Positions 36,191-46,086 of a DNA stretch of 64,000 nucleotides are shown here, piece after piece (the stretch's first letter is position 1; the number at the start of each line of letters is the position of its first letter). The position numbers and the translations under genes are program-made. The DNA lies in assembly GCA_022571845.1 (NCBI GenBank), contig JACZXB010000006.1:62001-126000 (forward strand), given 5' to 3'. The DNA comes from Candidatus Zixiibacteriota bacterium. Its GTDB lineage: Bacteria; Zixibacteria; MSB-5A5; GN15; FEB-12. The notes under the pieces were generated by a model. That model did no database searches, was not told the DNA's origin, and saw only the letters and a list, made by a program, of their open reading frames with translations.

Positions 36191-37714
36191 ATGAATTTTT
36201 CAGCCAAAAATACGGTATTATTGATAAGCGCTATATTGTTGATTTCAGGCAGTGCAGGAGCAGAAACTAACGCCTTTAATAACCTTTCGCAGCTGATGGA
36301 TTCTGCCCGGGTAGTGGGAGGTTCTACCTTTGCGCCCAAGGCGATGAAAAAGTCTGAACAAGAATTTATGAAAGCGCGGAAAGCGGTACAATCTAATCGC
36401 AGCCAAAAGACAATAAACAAGCATGTTGCCAAAGCAGCTGAGTTTGCAGAACACGCACTCAAGACAACTGAAGTAGCAAAACTTACCCTCAAAGAATATC
36501 TGCTGCCCAGAGAAAAAGCGATTGCCGCCAGAGCTGCATCGCTGGTTTCTGAACTCTATTTTAAGGCAGAGACTCAGTTTATAAAAGCTACTGCAAAAGT
36601 AGAAAAAGGAGACGTAAAGGGCGGGTTAAAAGAAGCCGCCAAATCTTCTTCGCTCTACGATAAGGCAGAAATAGAAGCTATTAGAAAATCCATAATCGGT
36701 AGTGCCGAGGCCCAGATTGCTAAGGCCAAACAAGACGGAGCCGACAAATTTGCATTAAGTACTTTTGATAAAGCCAAAACTGCCAGAGCAAAGGCAAACG
36801 CTATCATTTCTAATGACCGCTATGACAAAGAAACTGCCATAGCCGAGGCCAAGCGAAGCGAGTATGAAGCTCGTCACGCCTCAAACATTGCGCTTTCAGT
36901 CAGAGCTTTGAACCGCAATGATCAGGCCTGGGAAAAACTGATGCTCATTTACGAAATACAGATGAACAGAATCGGAGCATCAATCGGAGCAGTGCATTTG
37001 CCGTTTGATAATGGTCCCATGGCCGCCGCCGACAGCCTTATTCATTATATAAAAGCTATGCAGACAGATAACGATTTCTTAACTCGCTGGCTTTCGGCCA
37101 TGGTAACGAAATTTGGCGATGAGCCCGAAGTTGCCAGCTCCGAGCGACTAGTTGCCCAGCTGGATTCACACTTTGACAAACTCCTGACAAAACATGAAAA
37201 AGTATCAACCGAGCTGAAAAGCAAAAGGAAAAAGCTGAGCAGCCTTGAGACCGAAAATCAAAACATATCCGCTGAGCTAAGTGAAAGACAAAAGCACGAT
37301 GAAAAGTTCAGAAAAGCCAGGTCGCTCATTAGTCCATCCGAAGGAGAGGTGTTGTTTAATGCTTCAAACGACATAGTTTTGCGCTTAAGCGGCATTTCTT
37401 TTGATGTTGGCAAGGCTTATCTGAAAGACTCGCATGTCCCGCTTCTGGAAAAAGTAAATGAAATCGTCAAAATGTTTCCGGAGGCAAAGCTTATCATCGA
37501 AGGTCATACGGATGCTACCGGTAATACCAGCACAAACATGCTCCTGTCTGAAAAAAGAGCCTATGTCATTATGCAGTTCCTGAGACAGTCATTGATGATT
37601 TCTGCAGGAAGAATCCAGTCAATGGGGTTTGGCTCAGACAAGCCGGTAGCCTCTAACAAGACAAGAGACGGACGCGCCAAAAACCGGAGAATTGATATTA
37701 TCATAATGCAGTAA
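36191..37714 (+). CDS. OmpA-family cell-envelope protein with long helical N-terminal region
   Basis: A 507-residue protein with signal peptide about 1-24 (GSAGAET). Residues about 25-240 are Ala/Lys/Glu-rich helical repeats resembling DUF4398 regions (FMKARKAVQSN, TQFIKATAKVEKGDVKGGLKEA). A coiled coil follows at about 320-370 (KLSSLETENQNISAELSERQ). The C-terminal OmpA domain, about 390-507, has LSGISFDVGKAYL, IEGHTDATGN and the peptidoglycan-binding NRRIDI end. It probably links the outer membrane or a periplasmic filament to peptidoglycan. It is a single-gene unit with a strong terminator and a GGAGCAGCCAAG leader before the ATG. Confidence 0.88.
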   Translation: MNFSAKNTVLLISAILLISGSAGAETNAFNNLSQLMDSARVVGGSTFAPKAMKKSEQEFMKARKAVQSNRSQKTINKHVAKAAEFAEHALKTTEVAKLTLKEYLLPREKAIAARAASLVSELYFKAETQFIKATAKVEKGDVKGGLKEAAKSSSLYDKAEIEAIRKSIIGSAEAQIAKAKQDGADKFALSTFDKAKTARAKANAIISNDRYDKETAIAEAKRSEYEARHASNIALSVRALNRNDQAWEKLMLIYEIQMNRIGASIGAVHLPFDNGPMAAADSLIHYIKAMQTDNDFLTRWLSAMVTKFGDEPEVASSERLVAQLDSHFDKLLTKHEKVSTELKSKRKKLSSLETENQNISAELSERQKHDEKFRKARSLISPSEGEVLFNASNDIVLRLSGISFDVGKAYLKDSHVPLLEKVNEIVKMFPEAKLIIEGHTDATGNTSTNMLLSEKRAYVIMQFLRQSLMISAGRIQSMGFGSDKPVASNKTRDGRAKNRRIDIIIMQ

Positions 37715-37746
37715 ATTACTGCAGACTATTAGCAATATCCATTTAG

Positions 37747-37782
37747 CAGGAGGTGAAGTTTTTTCACCTCCTGAATTTTTTT
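37747..37782 (+). terminator. Intrinsic terminator of the OmpA-family gene
   Basis: CAGGAGGTGAA (37747-37757) pairs with TTCACCTCCTG (37763-37773) across a 5-base loop and is followed by AATTTTTTT. It is a textbook rho-independent terminator 33 bases after the stop. Confidence 0.95.
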
Positions 37783-37866
37783 CAAAGAATTATTGACTTA
37801 AAATGCCTAACACCTAAATTGAGAATTGAAACAATAATAAGCAATTGAAGGCAAAAGGAGGAAATT

Positions 37867-38505
37867 ATGTCCTTAAATTTGGGTAGTACTGCTCCTGACT
37901 TTGTTCAGGAAAGTACCGAAGGAACGATTAATTTTCACGAGTGGCTTGGGGATTCATGGGGAGTCCTGTTTTCGCATCCGGCAGATTTTACGCCGGTCTG
38001 CACTACCGAACTGGGTGCGGTTTCAAAACTCAAGAATGAGTTTGAAAAAAGAAATGTCAAAATCATAGCATTATCGGTTGATTCGTTAGATTCTCACAAG
38101 AAGTGGATTGAAGATATTAATCAGACTCAAGATACGAAAGTGAACTTTCCGCTAATCGCAGACGCTGACAGAAAAGTCGCCGTCTTATACGGCATGCTTC
38201 ATCCCGAAGCAAGCGAAACTGTTACCGTGCGTTCGGTATTTGTCATAGACCCCGATAAGAAAGTTCGATTAACACTTACTTATCCAGCGCCAACCGGTCG
38301 TGATTTTAATGAGATTCTGCGGGTTATCGATTCACTACAACTGACTTCGTATCATCAGGTGGCTACCCCGGCCAACTGGAAACAAGGCGGTGACTGCGTG
38401 ATTCTTCCGTCTATAACCGATCCTGATGAATTGAAGCAGAAATTTCCCAAAGGCTGGAAAGAACAACGTCCATATCTTCGCATAACACCGCAGCCAGACA
38501 TCTAA
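37867..38505 (+). CDS. 1-Cys peroxiredoxin (Prx6 family)
   Basis: A 212-residue cytoplasmic peroxiredoxin of the Prx6/1-Cys type. It reduces hydrogen peroxide and organic peroxides. The peroxidatic site is Cys45 in HPADFTPVCTTELG, and the long C-terminal dimerisation arm of this subfamily is present (SLQLTSYHQVATPANWKQGG). A second cysteine in GGDCVILPS lies where relatives usually have a non-Cys residue. An AAGGAGG Shine-Dalgarno lies 5 bases before the ATG. It stands alone between the OmpA terminator and convergent threonine synthase. No PerR or OxyR site is obvious upstream. Confidence 0.93.
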   Translation: MSLNLGSTAPDFVQESTEGTINFHEWLGDSWGVLFSHPADFTPVCTTELGAVSKLKNEFEKRNVKIIALSVDSLDSHKKWIEDINQTQDTKVNFPLIADADRKVAVLYGMLHPEASETVTVRSVFVIDPDKKVRLTLTYPAPTGRDFNEILRVIDSLQLTSYHQVATPANWKQGGDCVILPSITDPDELKQKFPKGWKEQRPYLRITPQPDI

Positions 38506-38539
38506 CCGATTTTGAAGTTTAAAATTGGGAGTTGATAGT

Positions 38540-39763
38540 TTACAAACTTGCTTCTATCATCTCCCAGTTTATTTCTTTGTTGATATTAATTTTAGGAAGC
38601 TCAACTTTTTTTGAATCTTTGTATTTTTGTCCCGAAGCAGTATTAAAGATCAGAATTCTATCATGTGGTTGAATCCAATTCTCGCTTTTCAAATGTTCCA
38701 GCGCACCCACGCAAGCGGCTGTCTCAGGACAAATTGACAGGCCGGTTTTCTCAGCTGAAATTTTCGTCCAATCGTCAATCATCTGTTCGTCAACGGCTAT
38801 CGCTGTGCCATTGCTTTCTTTGAGTGCATCCAAAATCATAAAGTCGCCAATCGCAGCAGGCACTCTTATACCCCAGGCTATTGTCTTTGCATTTTGAAAG
38901 GGCTGGGCGAATCGTTCTCCGCTTTTGAAAGCGTCTACTATCGGGCAGCAGCCATCTGACTGAACCGCTACCATTCTTGGCATTATATCAGATTCCAGCC
39001 AGCCTAATTCTCTAAGTTCTTTGAACGCTTTCCACATACCAATCAATCCGGTACCTCCTCCGGTAGGATAGAGAATGACATCAGGCAGTTTCCAGTCAAA
39101 CTGCTGGGCCAACTCCAGCCCCATAGTTTTTTTGCCTTCGATCCGATATGGTTCCTTTAGAGTGGACAGATCAAAGCAATTCAGCTTTTCTTTTGCCACG
39201 TCTGCTAATTTCCCGCAATCGTTAATCAGTCCGTTCACCAAAAAAGCCGAAGCACCATATAATTGTATCTCATATTGATTTGCGGTCGGCGTATCTTCCG
39301 GCATAAACACCAGGCATCTTATGTTAGCCTGCTGGGCATAGGCAGCGGCAGCTCCGCCTGCATTTCCTGCAGTGGGCAGAGCGATTCTCTTTACTCCAAA
39401 GTGCGCTGCCATGGTAATGGCCATTGCCATCCCGCGGCTCTTAAAACTTCCGGTAGGCAGTGTCGATTCATCTTTAATCCAAATGTTTCTGTGCCCAGTC
39501 TGCTTTTTGAGAGATTCTGTTTTTATTAGCCGGGTAGAGCGTTCATTAAGTGTGATTATTCTGGCGTTTTTTGGCACAGGCAAAAGTTCGCGCCAGCGCC
39601 AGATGTCGGCCGGTCTATCTAAGAGGTCGTCTTTGGTAACGGCAGAGGCAATTTTTTCCAGGTCATAGCGCACCCAGAGTGGTCTGTCTTGGTGGGTAGT
39701 CTGGAGTTCATTAGCCCGAAATTTGGTGCCGTCTAATGCGCTTTCGAGTTCTGTTACAAACAT
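38540..39763 (-). CDS. thrC: Threonine synthase
   Basis: A 407-residue PLP-dependent enzyme that converts O-phosphohomoserine to threonine. The PLP lysine is Lys108 in LPTGSFKSRGM. The substrate/cofactor loop PTAGNAGGAAAAYA and the phosphate-binding PTGGGTGLIGMWKAF are both present. The N-terminal LWVRYDLEKI...WRWRELLPV is typical of the thrC branch rather than threonine dehydratase or cysteate synthase, although cysteate synthases are close relatives. No hom or thrB gene is adjacent. It starts 28 bases after the GlpX-like gene ends, so the two are likely co-transcribed. Confidence 0.88.
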   Translation of the reverse strand: MFVTELESALDGTKFRANELQTTHQDRPLWVRYDLEKIASAVTKDDLLDRPADIWRWRELLPVPKNARIITLNERSTRLIKTESLKKQTGHRNIWIKDESTLPTGSFKSRGMAMAITMAAHFGVKRIALPTAGNAGGAAAAYAQQANIRCLVFMPEDTPTANQYEIQLYGASAFLVNGLINDCGKLADVAKEKLNCFDLSTLKEPYRIEGKKTMGLELAQQFDWKLPDVILYPTGGGTGLIGMWKAFKELRELGWLESDIMPRMVAVQSDGCCPIVDAFKSGERFAQPFQNAKTIAWGIRVPAAIGDFMILDALKESNGTAIAVDEQMIDDWTKISAEKTGLSICPETAACVGALEHLKSENWIQPHDRILIFNTASGQKYKDSKKVELPKININKEINWEMIEASL

Positions 39764-39791
39764 TATGGGACGGCAGCTTAGCCTGAGCTAC

Positions 39792-41468
39792 TCAGTCGCT
39801 GCTGACGAAAAAATCAGCCGCCAGCCGCTCGGTAATTTCGATAATTTTTCGATCAAGTTCGCCCAGCGCGCCGCGCTCGATTAAACCATCAACTGCTTTG
39901 TGGAGCAGCACATACTTATCTCTAATCGGTATCAGCGCGGGATAATATTCATTGATAAAAAACAGCCGAAAACTCTTAAATTCAACCGGGTCATTAAGCA
40001 TTCTGCCGATAGTTTTTTCCAGTTCGTCATCGCTAAGATTAAAAAGTAACTCTTTGGTAGAGCGCATCAGAAAGCGGGTCTTATCTACACCTTCGGTACA
40101 CCTAAAACTCATTTTCCACCAGGTCATAACGCCAAAGGAAGTTACAGCCAGGACATTAACATCGATTTTGTTTTCCTTTTCATTGATGGTGACGCCCTTC
40201 ATAAAAGAAAAATAGAGATTGTCGGTAATACAGCCAAAGGCAGCTATGCCTCCCGCAAATGGATCTTCGAGAATATCCTGAATTGTAAAATAGGGCTTCT
40301 GCTCGAACCGTGCGTCTTGAATCATTATGTATTCATCTTCGGTAAAGTGAAACCGTTCTTTCCAGACTTCTTCAGGAGTAATATCTTTTCGGGTTAATAC
40401 GGACTGGCTGGTGAGCATGCCAATAGCCTGTCCTCCCCGCCAGATAAGTGGAAGTGCACCAACAACCCATTCGGCAGAGCCTCCAATTTCCCCTATCATA
40501 GCGTTTAAGCCGCGCCCGTTGCCAAAATTTAATCCTTCGGCGCCAAGAATTATGGCCGGGAAAAGGTCGCCGTCTTTATCATAGGGTGTTGCAACGCCGG
40601 CTTTATTAAGGGTGTCCATAGCCAGGTGGTGTCTGGGGCGATCAAGAAAGAACGAACTGATTTTTTCTATAGAACTGTAACCATAGGCTTTGGCCATTAT
40701 TTCGGCTGATTCCACAAGATTCACAAAGCGCGGATTAAATTCTTCGAAATACGCACTGGCCATCCACCTTTGAACATATATATCCGGAAGGTGGCGTTTT
40801 ACGTTTGATTCTGTAATGAATAGTGCCGTAAAACTGGAGTGTAGCCCGCTGATAGATTTGGTAGTGCCATCGATTACATCATTTCCCATTGAAAGCAGTG
40901 CCACTGGCCGCGGCATCGGCAAACCGTAGCGCTGGCGATGTTCAGCTTTGCCAAAGAGCGTGCCAACAGCAATTGTAGGATTTCCGCCGACTTCTTTACC
41001 AGGCTTTACTCTGACACCCTCAGTAATGGTCGATTCAATCAGCACTTCTTCACCGACCGGTAAAGTTTCTGTAGTGCGCTGCAAGACATCGCCCATAACC
41101 TGTGCTGCTGTTCTGTCATTGGCGCGTTTCAAGGCGTTGGCGGCTTCTATGGTTCTCTGGTCTTTGGGGATTCTGTTCAGTCCGTCCCGCCCATGAAGCG
41201 AGACGGCGATGGCTGATAGGGCTGCTGAGACTATGATCGATTGCCTGAGCTGTCTGTTTCTTAGGGCGCTAAAGTTTGATTTGTTATTAAAGCTGTCATC
41301 AAGATGGACAATCGAGAGGTTGGCAACTTCGAGATGGTAGGCTTTCAAGCAGACGCTGTGGCGGTGGTTAAATTCCAGGATGCGGTCGTGATTAAAAATG
41401 TCCTCATCTCTTTGCCCGTTGTAAATTGGGGGGGAGTCTGAAATGTCAAATCTGAGGTTATTAGTCAT
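39792..41468 (-). CDS. Divergent GlpX-like (class II fructose-1,6-bisphosphatase family) protein with long extensions
   Basis: A 558-residue protein, far longer than the about 330 of GlpX. No close relative comes to mind, but residues about 75-355 keep the order of GlpX metal and substrate motifs: ANDRTAAQVMGDVL (about 116-129), NDVIDGTTKS (Asp197, Asp200-Gly-Thr-Thr), PDIYV (228-232), DKDGD (297-301) and GEIGGSAEWVVGA with Glu333 where GlpX has its metal-binding Glu in GG(A/S)PEG. The N-terminal about 70 residues and C-terminal about 200 (WKERFHFTEDEYIM to the end) have no counterpart in GlpX. A sugar bisphosphatase or other phosphatase is inferred. It lies 28 bases upstream of thrC in the same transcription unit. 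Confidence 0.6.
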   Translation of the reverse strand: MTNNLRFDISDSPPIYNGQRDEDIFNHDRILEFNHRHSVCLKAYHLEVANLSIVHLDDSFNNKSNFSALRNRQLRQSIIVSAALSAIAVSLHGRDGLNRIPKDQRTIEAANALKRANDRTAAQVMGDVLQRTTETLPVGEEVLIESTITEGVRVKPGKEVGGNPTIAVGTLFGKAEHRQRYGLPMPRPVALLSMGNDVIDGTTKSISGLHSSFTALFITESNVKRHLPDIYVQRWMASAYFEEFNPRFVNLVESAEIMAKAYGYSSIEKISSFFLDRPRHHLAMDTLNKAGVATPYDKDGDLFPAIILGAEGLNFGNGRGLNAMIGEIGGSAEWVVGALPLIWRGGQAIGMLTSQSVLTRKDITPEEVWKERFHFTEDEYIMIQDARFEQKPYFTIQDILEDPFAGGIAAFGCITDNLYFSFMKGVTINEKENKIDVNVLAVTSFGVMTWWKMSFRCTEGVDKTRFLMRSTKELLFNLSDDELEKTIGRMLNDPVEFKSFRLFFINEYYPALIPIRDKYVLLHKAVDGLIERGALGELDRKIIEITERLAADFFVSSD

Positions 41469-41570
41469 TTACAAATTGCCCGTCACAATAATTGATAAGT
41501 TATCAAAAAAAATCTTAACTGCAAGTATCGAAAACAGGGAATTGATAAGAATATTCGGCAAAAACAACTA

Positions 41571-44138
41571 CTACATTATAACAACAAATTTGCCGATTTG
41601 GGTGCTGCCGTCAGGCATTTCCACGCTCCAGTAGTACAAACTTGAGACAATCAGCTGTCTGTTGCGGGTGATTAAGTCCCACTGGGCATGGCTAAAAGTA
41701 GGGTCAGAGGGGCTGACATCGTGGAACAACTCCCGGATCAGGTCACCATCTAAAGAAAAAATTCGAATAGTGCACTTTGGCGGGAGATTGGCAAAATGAA
41801 TTGCCCGCACTTTGTCTCGGGGAAGAAAATCATCAGTGAGACCCTCGAATCCTTGTCCGCGGTAGTCAACATCATTCCGATACGGATTAGGATAGACGTA
41901 GATATCTTTGAATTCGCCGCTTAAGGCTTCGGCCGAACCTGATACGAATGCTTCTATTGTCCCCAGCGCTTTCGATGTTTCCAGGGGCTCAAGGCCGGCT
42001 TCGGGAGAACCAAAATCAAAAGCAGTCACATTCATATAGTAGGGCACAGTTGCCAGTAGATTATTTATTTCGAATTCGTACTCATAGTACTTGAAATAGC
42101 CGTCATCCGTATAGTCATCCGGGACAGGGGGAATAGAGGGCAATAGCTGATTGGGAAACTTTTTCACAATCGGCGTTGTCGACCCAAACTGGTCTGCGTT
42201 TGAACCATGTTTGGCAAAATAGAAAGCTGAGTCAGGATAAAGAGGATGAATGTAAGGGTTGCCTGGCCTGTAAATGAGCGGATCAAATAGCGAGTCTCCG
42301 CATGGATCAGGGAATTTTCCATAGGCGCATCGCAACTCTTCCAGAGTGTACGGCGCGCTGATTTCCATAATATAGCCGGGGCGCGGTTTCAGGTTTTGAT
42401 TATAGATAAATTTTCTGAAGTTTTCCCGGTCATATGATGCCACCCGGCTAAAACTGCTTTCTCGGTCGTCGCGGCCCAAGTAAACGTTGTAGCCTTCAAA
42501 ATCAATTATTCCGGAAAATATGTCTTTGGTTGTTTCCGACCTGCCACCGTTGAACCTGATTTTCAGCCCATTGACTGCCTGGCTTATCCATATTTTTGGT
42601 GCAGGAGGCGGTGAGGCTGCTTTCCAGTCAGGGACGCCATCTCCGGTATAATATGTAGTCTCAGCAACCGAAGTTACCCAAACGCTGTCAATTAAGACGG
42701 TATCCAAGACACAAACCGCGAAATCTCCGGAGTAGCCGTCGCCGTCTGTATCTACTCCCGGATTATCATATACCCAGCCGGCCCAGATGGCGTTATTCCC
42801 TAAGTCAGAGAAATCCAGGTAAGTATAGAATCTTGCCGGGTCGTTATTGGCAGCCAGGTATCTTTTCCAGACAAAGGCATTAGTATGTAATTGTTCGCCG
42901 CCAACATAAGCCAGAGGAAAGCTTACTTTGCTGCCCGGCTGCATCGTATACGGGCCGATTGACAAAAGCCATTGAATGTCACTTCCGCTGGACCAAATTC
43001 TTGCGATTGAAGGATCAGGTTGAACCCAGATACGATTGTATGGAGAGATTGAAGCGGCCCAGGCCTGGTCGTAGTCAATTTCACCGTTACTTAGCAAATG
43101 ATATTTGTTGCGATCGCCTATAGGTGTGCCAACGCCGTTTCCCATGTACCGGAAATTCTGTCTATGCTGCGGACCGAAATCAAAGCGGGAGTTGAGATTA
43201 AAAATCCACCAGTTAAACCCGAGTTTCTCATCAAAGCCGGGTTTGCCCAGGTAACGCAGGCCTACTACGTTCGGGGCAAACCAGTCTGGTCCCCAGGAAT
43301 CTCCGTTATTGTCTGCCGTCCAGGCCAGATTGAGAGCGTGAGTAATCTCACAGGCGCCTTCTTTTCTTGTGAAATTCCTGATAAATCCACCAAGGTCATC
43401 TAAGCCATCGGTCGGCTCTTTGACGGGAAGTTCCGGAGTCGGATTTACAAATTGGTAAAGGACATCCTCATGTACATCGCCGTCCATATAGATGCCGATG
43501 TAGACATTTTCAAGAATATTTTCACTAATGTTTTTGATAAAGTAATCTATCAGGACAAAATCTTCAGTATAGCCAAATGACCAGGCATAAGATGATTGGG
43601 TTACTTCTATTCCCAGAGGCCTGTGTCTCCGAAAATCTATAGCGTCAAATCCAAGGTCCGGTACACCCGATGTAAACGTGTCGGTATATATAGCGATAAA
43701 GTCCTGCTCAGAAACTGCTTCTTCGAAACCAGGAATAGACGGGTCTACGCTGCTACGATAGATTATATCTCCGAATGGAGGCACGTCGGGGTTAAATTCT
43801 CTGTTTGAAATATTTGATTCAGAGGCAGTAGAGACCAAAGTGTCACGACCAACTACAGCGCCAACCCACAGACCTGCTTTGTATAGGTGAACGGTTCTTG
43901 ACTTACGGGGGAATTCAGCCATCAGGATTTTCTTATTAGTAAAGCAATCCCTGAACGGCGGACGCCCCAGAGTGCCGAAATTAGTTATAGCAAATGACAG
44001 CTGGCCGACGCTATAAAGTCCTGAGCAGTAGACAGGTACCTCGGCCGCTAAAACGATGCTGCTTAATAATGTCATTGAAATAAAAATCAGGCGGGTTATC
44101 AAGACCATAGAACTGTTTTGTTTCGGGTTCAAGTTCAA
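41571..44138 (-). CDS. Large secreted protein with FlgD/T9SS-like C-terminal domain
   Basis: An 855-residue secreted protein; start uncertain between TTG 44138 and ATG 44108 (MVLITRLIFISMTLLSSIVLA). The signal peptide is at about 12-32 of the longer form. The body has few recognised motifs: LYKAGLWVGAVVGRDTLV near the N-terminus, FVLIDYFIKNISENILENVYIGIYMDGDV, and a long acidic beta-rich middle. The last about 110 residues (VYPNPYRNDVDYRGQG, IRIFSLDGDLIREL, LYYWSVEMPDG) resemble FlgD Ig-like or type IX secretion sorting domains. The type appears in many FCB genomes without known function (recall). It carries no dockerin-like tail. Confidence 0.75.
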   Translation of the reverse strand: MNLNPKQNSSMVLITRLIFISMTLLSSIVLAAEVPVYCSGLYSVGQLSFAITNFGTLGRPPFRDCFTNKKILMAEFPRKSRTVHLYKAGLWVGAVVGRDTLVSTASESNISNREFNPDVPPFGDIIYRSSVDPSIPGFEEAVSEQDFIAIYTDTFTSGVPDLGFDAIDFRRHRPLGIEVTQSSYAWSFGYTEDFVLIDYFIKNISENILENVYIGIYMDGDVHEDVLYQFVNPTPELPVKEPTDGLDDLGGFIRNFTRKEGACEITHALNLAWTADNNGDSWGPDWFAPNVVGLRYLGKPGFDEKLGFNWWIFNLNSRFDFGPQHRQNFRYMGNGVGTPIGDRNKYHLLSNGEIDYDQAWAASISPYNRIWVQPDPSIARIWSSGSDIQWLLSIGPYTMQPGSKVSFPLAYVGGEQLHTNAFVWKRYLAANNDPARFYTYLDFSDLGNNAIWAGWVYDNPGVDTDGDGYSGDFAVCVLDTVLIDSVWVTSVAETTYYTGDGVPDWKAASPPPAPKIWISQAVNGLKIRFNGGRSETTKDIFSGIIDFEGYNVYLGRDDRESSFSRVASYDRENFRKFIYNQNLKPRPGYIMEISAPYTLEELRCAYGKFPDPCGDSLFDPLIYRPGNPYIHPLYPDSAFYFAKHGSNADQFGSTTPIVKKFPNQLLPSIPPVPDDYTDDGYFKYYEYEFEINNLLATVPYYMNVTAFDFGSPEAGLEPLETSKALGTIEAFVSGSAEALSGEFKDIYVYPNPYRNDVDYRGQGFEGLTDDFLPRDKVRAIHFANLPPKCTIRIFSLDGDLIRELFHDVSPSDPTFSHAQWDLITRNRQLIVSSLYYWSVEMPDGSTQIGKFVVIM

Positions 44139-44220
44139 TTGAAGTTATTGGGTCAGATACGATTATTGCTGGCGAAAGTTGCGGTTATGGTACAGGTCAT
44201 CCCAAGTAATTCCGATAGCC

Positions 44221-44811
44221 TCAATTGTAATACGGGTTAGCGCCGGCGGCGTGGTCTGTTATATCATGAATTTCTGTTACTTCGGGAATGGCAGCTCTGA
44301 TAGCTTTTTCGATGCCTTGTTTTAGAGTCACCGAAGCTGAGGAGCAGCCCTGACAGCCTCCGCCCAAACGAAGATAGACTGAAGTTCCTTCTACATCTGC
44401 AAGCTCCACTTTTCCGCCATGCGAAGCGATAGCCGGATTAACTTCAGTTTCAAAAAGCTTTTCAATCGTCCGGCGGATATGCTCTTCAGACGGCAACTTC
44501 TTTTTTGCCTCAGGATCTATAAGGCGTTTACCGCTAGAAATAGCTGAGCGGATAGCCACGCCAACTTTTTTGCCTATGACGGGCCATGGCTCGCTGCCAT
44601 CTTTGGCGATGGTCAAAGTATTCCCGGACACCAAAATTTCCCTCACGCCGGAAATGTCATAGAGTAATTCCAAAAGCGGCGAGCCTTTGGCAGTTTCAAT
44701 ATTACGGCAGATAAGGCTGCCATCGTTTAGAATCGGATAATCGACAACAAACTTACAGACGAACGGGTCCAGAGTAGGCTGTCCGCTAATATTTATCTCT
44801 TTTGAATCCAT
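44221..44811 (-). CDS. nfu: NifU-like Fe-S scaffold/carrier protein (Nfu)
   Basis: A 196-residue two-domain Nfu. Residues about 15-95 form the Nfu N-terminal domain (GSLICRNIETAKGSPLLELLYD, VREILVSGNTLTIAKDG). Residues about 112-190 form the NifU C-terminal domain, with cluster-binding Cys153 and Cys156 in GGGCQGCSSASVTLK. It carries [4Fe-4S] clusters to apo-proteins. It lies 16 bases downstream of the Mrp/ApbC gene in one operon, giving two late-stage Fe-S carriers together. No SUF or ISC genes are in view. Confidence 0.92.
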   Translation of the reverse strand: MDSKEINISGQPTLDPFVCKFVVDYPILNDGSLICRNIETAKGSPLLELLYDISGVREILVSGNTLTIAKDGSEPWPVIGKKVGVAIRSAISSGKRLIDPEAKKKLPSEEHIRRTIEKLFETEVNPAIASHGGKVELADVEGTSVYLRLGGGCQGCSSASVTLKQGIEKAIRAAIPEVTEIHDITDHAAGANPYYN

Positions 44812-44827
44812 CAGTTTATCTAATTAC

Positions 44828-45967
44828 CTAAATAGAAAATGACTTTTGGTCAATTTTTTCCTTTTTGCAGTCTTCACATTCGCACAAATTTCTCAGCCTA
44901 TTAAACGCAAAAATTCCGGTATTGTGCCCGTCGGAAAATGCTACCGCTAAGCCGTATCTGCCTACCGGTGAGACCGAAGTAGCCTTGATGTCAAGCGGCA
45001 CTTTTTTAGAGTCTATTAACTTTCGGCCGCTATCTTCATCAACACACTGAGCGCAGGCACAATTAAGACGCAGATAGTAGCCGGAATGCTTACTCTGATG
45101 TCCGTCCGGCCAGGTCATAATCAAGTTATTTTCAGAATCAGTCTTTATGCTTAATGGCTCATTGGCAGATATCTTAGATTCTACCTCTTCCACTCTCTTG
45201 TGAAGGACTTCTGCTAATTTTGTGAAAGCCTTGGCACTCGGCGAGTCATTTCCCTCAGCTTCAGCTACAATGGGCGTGCCGCTGTCGCTGCTTTTCATAA
45301 TGGCCGGGTCTAAAGGCAGAGAGCCCAAGAGTGGTACGTCATATTCATCTGCCAGTTTTTTTCCCCCACCCGTATCAAAAATTGCTGTTTCTTCATTGCA
45401 ATGCGAGCAGATAAAAGCCGACATATTCTCGATCACGCCCAGAATAGGCACATTGACCTGCTGGAACATTCTCAAACCCTTGCGGGCCACACCCAAAGCT
45501 ACTTCTTGCGGTGTGGTTACGATAACTGCTCCGGAGAGCTGTGCCTGCTGGGCCAGTGTCAACTGGACATCACCGGTGCCGGGGGGGAGGTCAATCAACA
45601 GAAAATCCAGCTGGCCCCATGCGACCTGTCCCAGAAACTGATGAATCATTTTCATAGCCATTGGCGCCCGCCAGATAACCGGCGATTTTTTGTCTAATAA
45701 CAGCCCCATGGAGATAAAACTGACCCCGAACTTGTTAATAGGCTTCAGGTAACCGCCGCTGGTATCAGGCCTTTCGCCTCTGGAGCCAAGCATACCGGGC
45801 TGGCTGGGACCGTAGATATCGGCATCCAGCAGACCTACTTTGTTACCGGCTTTTTGAAGCGCTACGGCCAGGTTGGTGGCAATAGTAGATTTGCCCACGC
45901 CGCCTTTGCCGCTGGCAATGGCGATAATGTATTTTATCCGTTCAATTCCTAAATCCGGCGATTTCAT
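44828..45967 (-). CDS. Mrp/ApbC-type Fe-S carrier P-loop ATPase with C-terminal DUF971 domain
   Basis: A 379-residue Mrp/NBP35 family ATPase. The deviant Walker A motif GKGGVGKST is at 20-28, the Walker B-like [11 protein letters not shown] lies at about 125, and the cluster-binding CxxC is in FICSHC. The usual N-terminal MIP18/DUF59 domain is missing. Instead about 90 C-terminal residues form a DUF971 (GBBH-like N-terminal) domain with [16 protein letters not shown] and [10 protein letters not shown], rich in cysteine. It probably assembles or transfers Fe-S clusters with the Nfu protein encoded next to it. GGAGAG precedes the start. Confidence 0.9.
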   Translation of the reverse strand: MKSPDLGIERIKYIIAIASGKGGVGKSTIATNLAVALQKAGNKVGLLDADIYGPSQPGMLGSRGERPDTSGGYLKPINKFGVSFISMGLLLDKKSPVIWRAPMAMKMIHQFLGQVAWGQLDFLLIDLPPGTGDVQLTLAQQAQLSGAVIVTTPQEVALGVARKGLRMFQQVNVPILGVIENMSAFICSHCNEETAIFDTGGGKKLADEYDVPLLGSLPLDPAIMKSSDSGTPIVAEAEGNDSPSAKAFTKLAEVLHKRVEEVESKISANEPLSIKTDSENNLIMTWPDGHQSKHSGYYLRLNCACAQCVDEDSGRKLIDSKKVPLDIKATSVSPVGRYGLAVAFSDGHNTGIFAFNRLRNLCECEDCKKEKIDQKSFSI

Positions 45968-46086
45968 CTACTCTCCATAATGTCGGTTCAATTAAGACCT
46001 GTTTACCAAAGCCCCTTAAGTTAATGAAAACTGAGAGGAAAACAACTGCTTGGGGAAAAATGTTTATCTTGTTGTTGTCCAATGAG

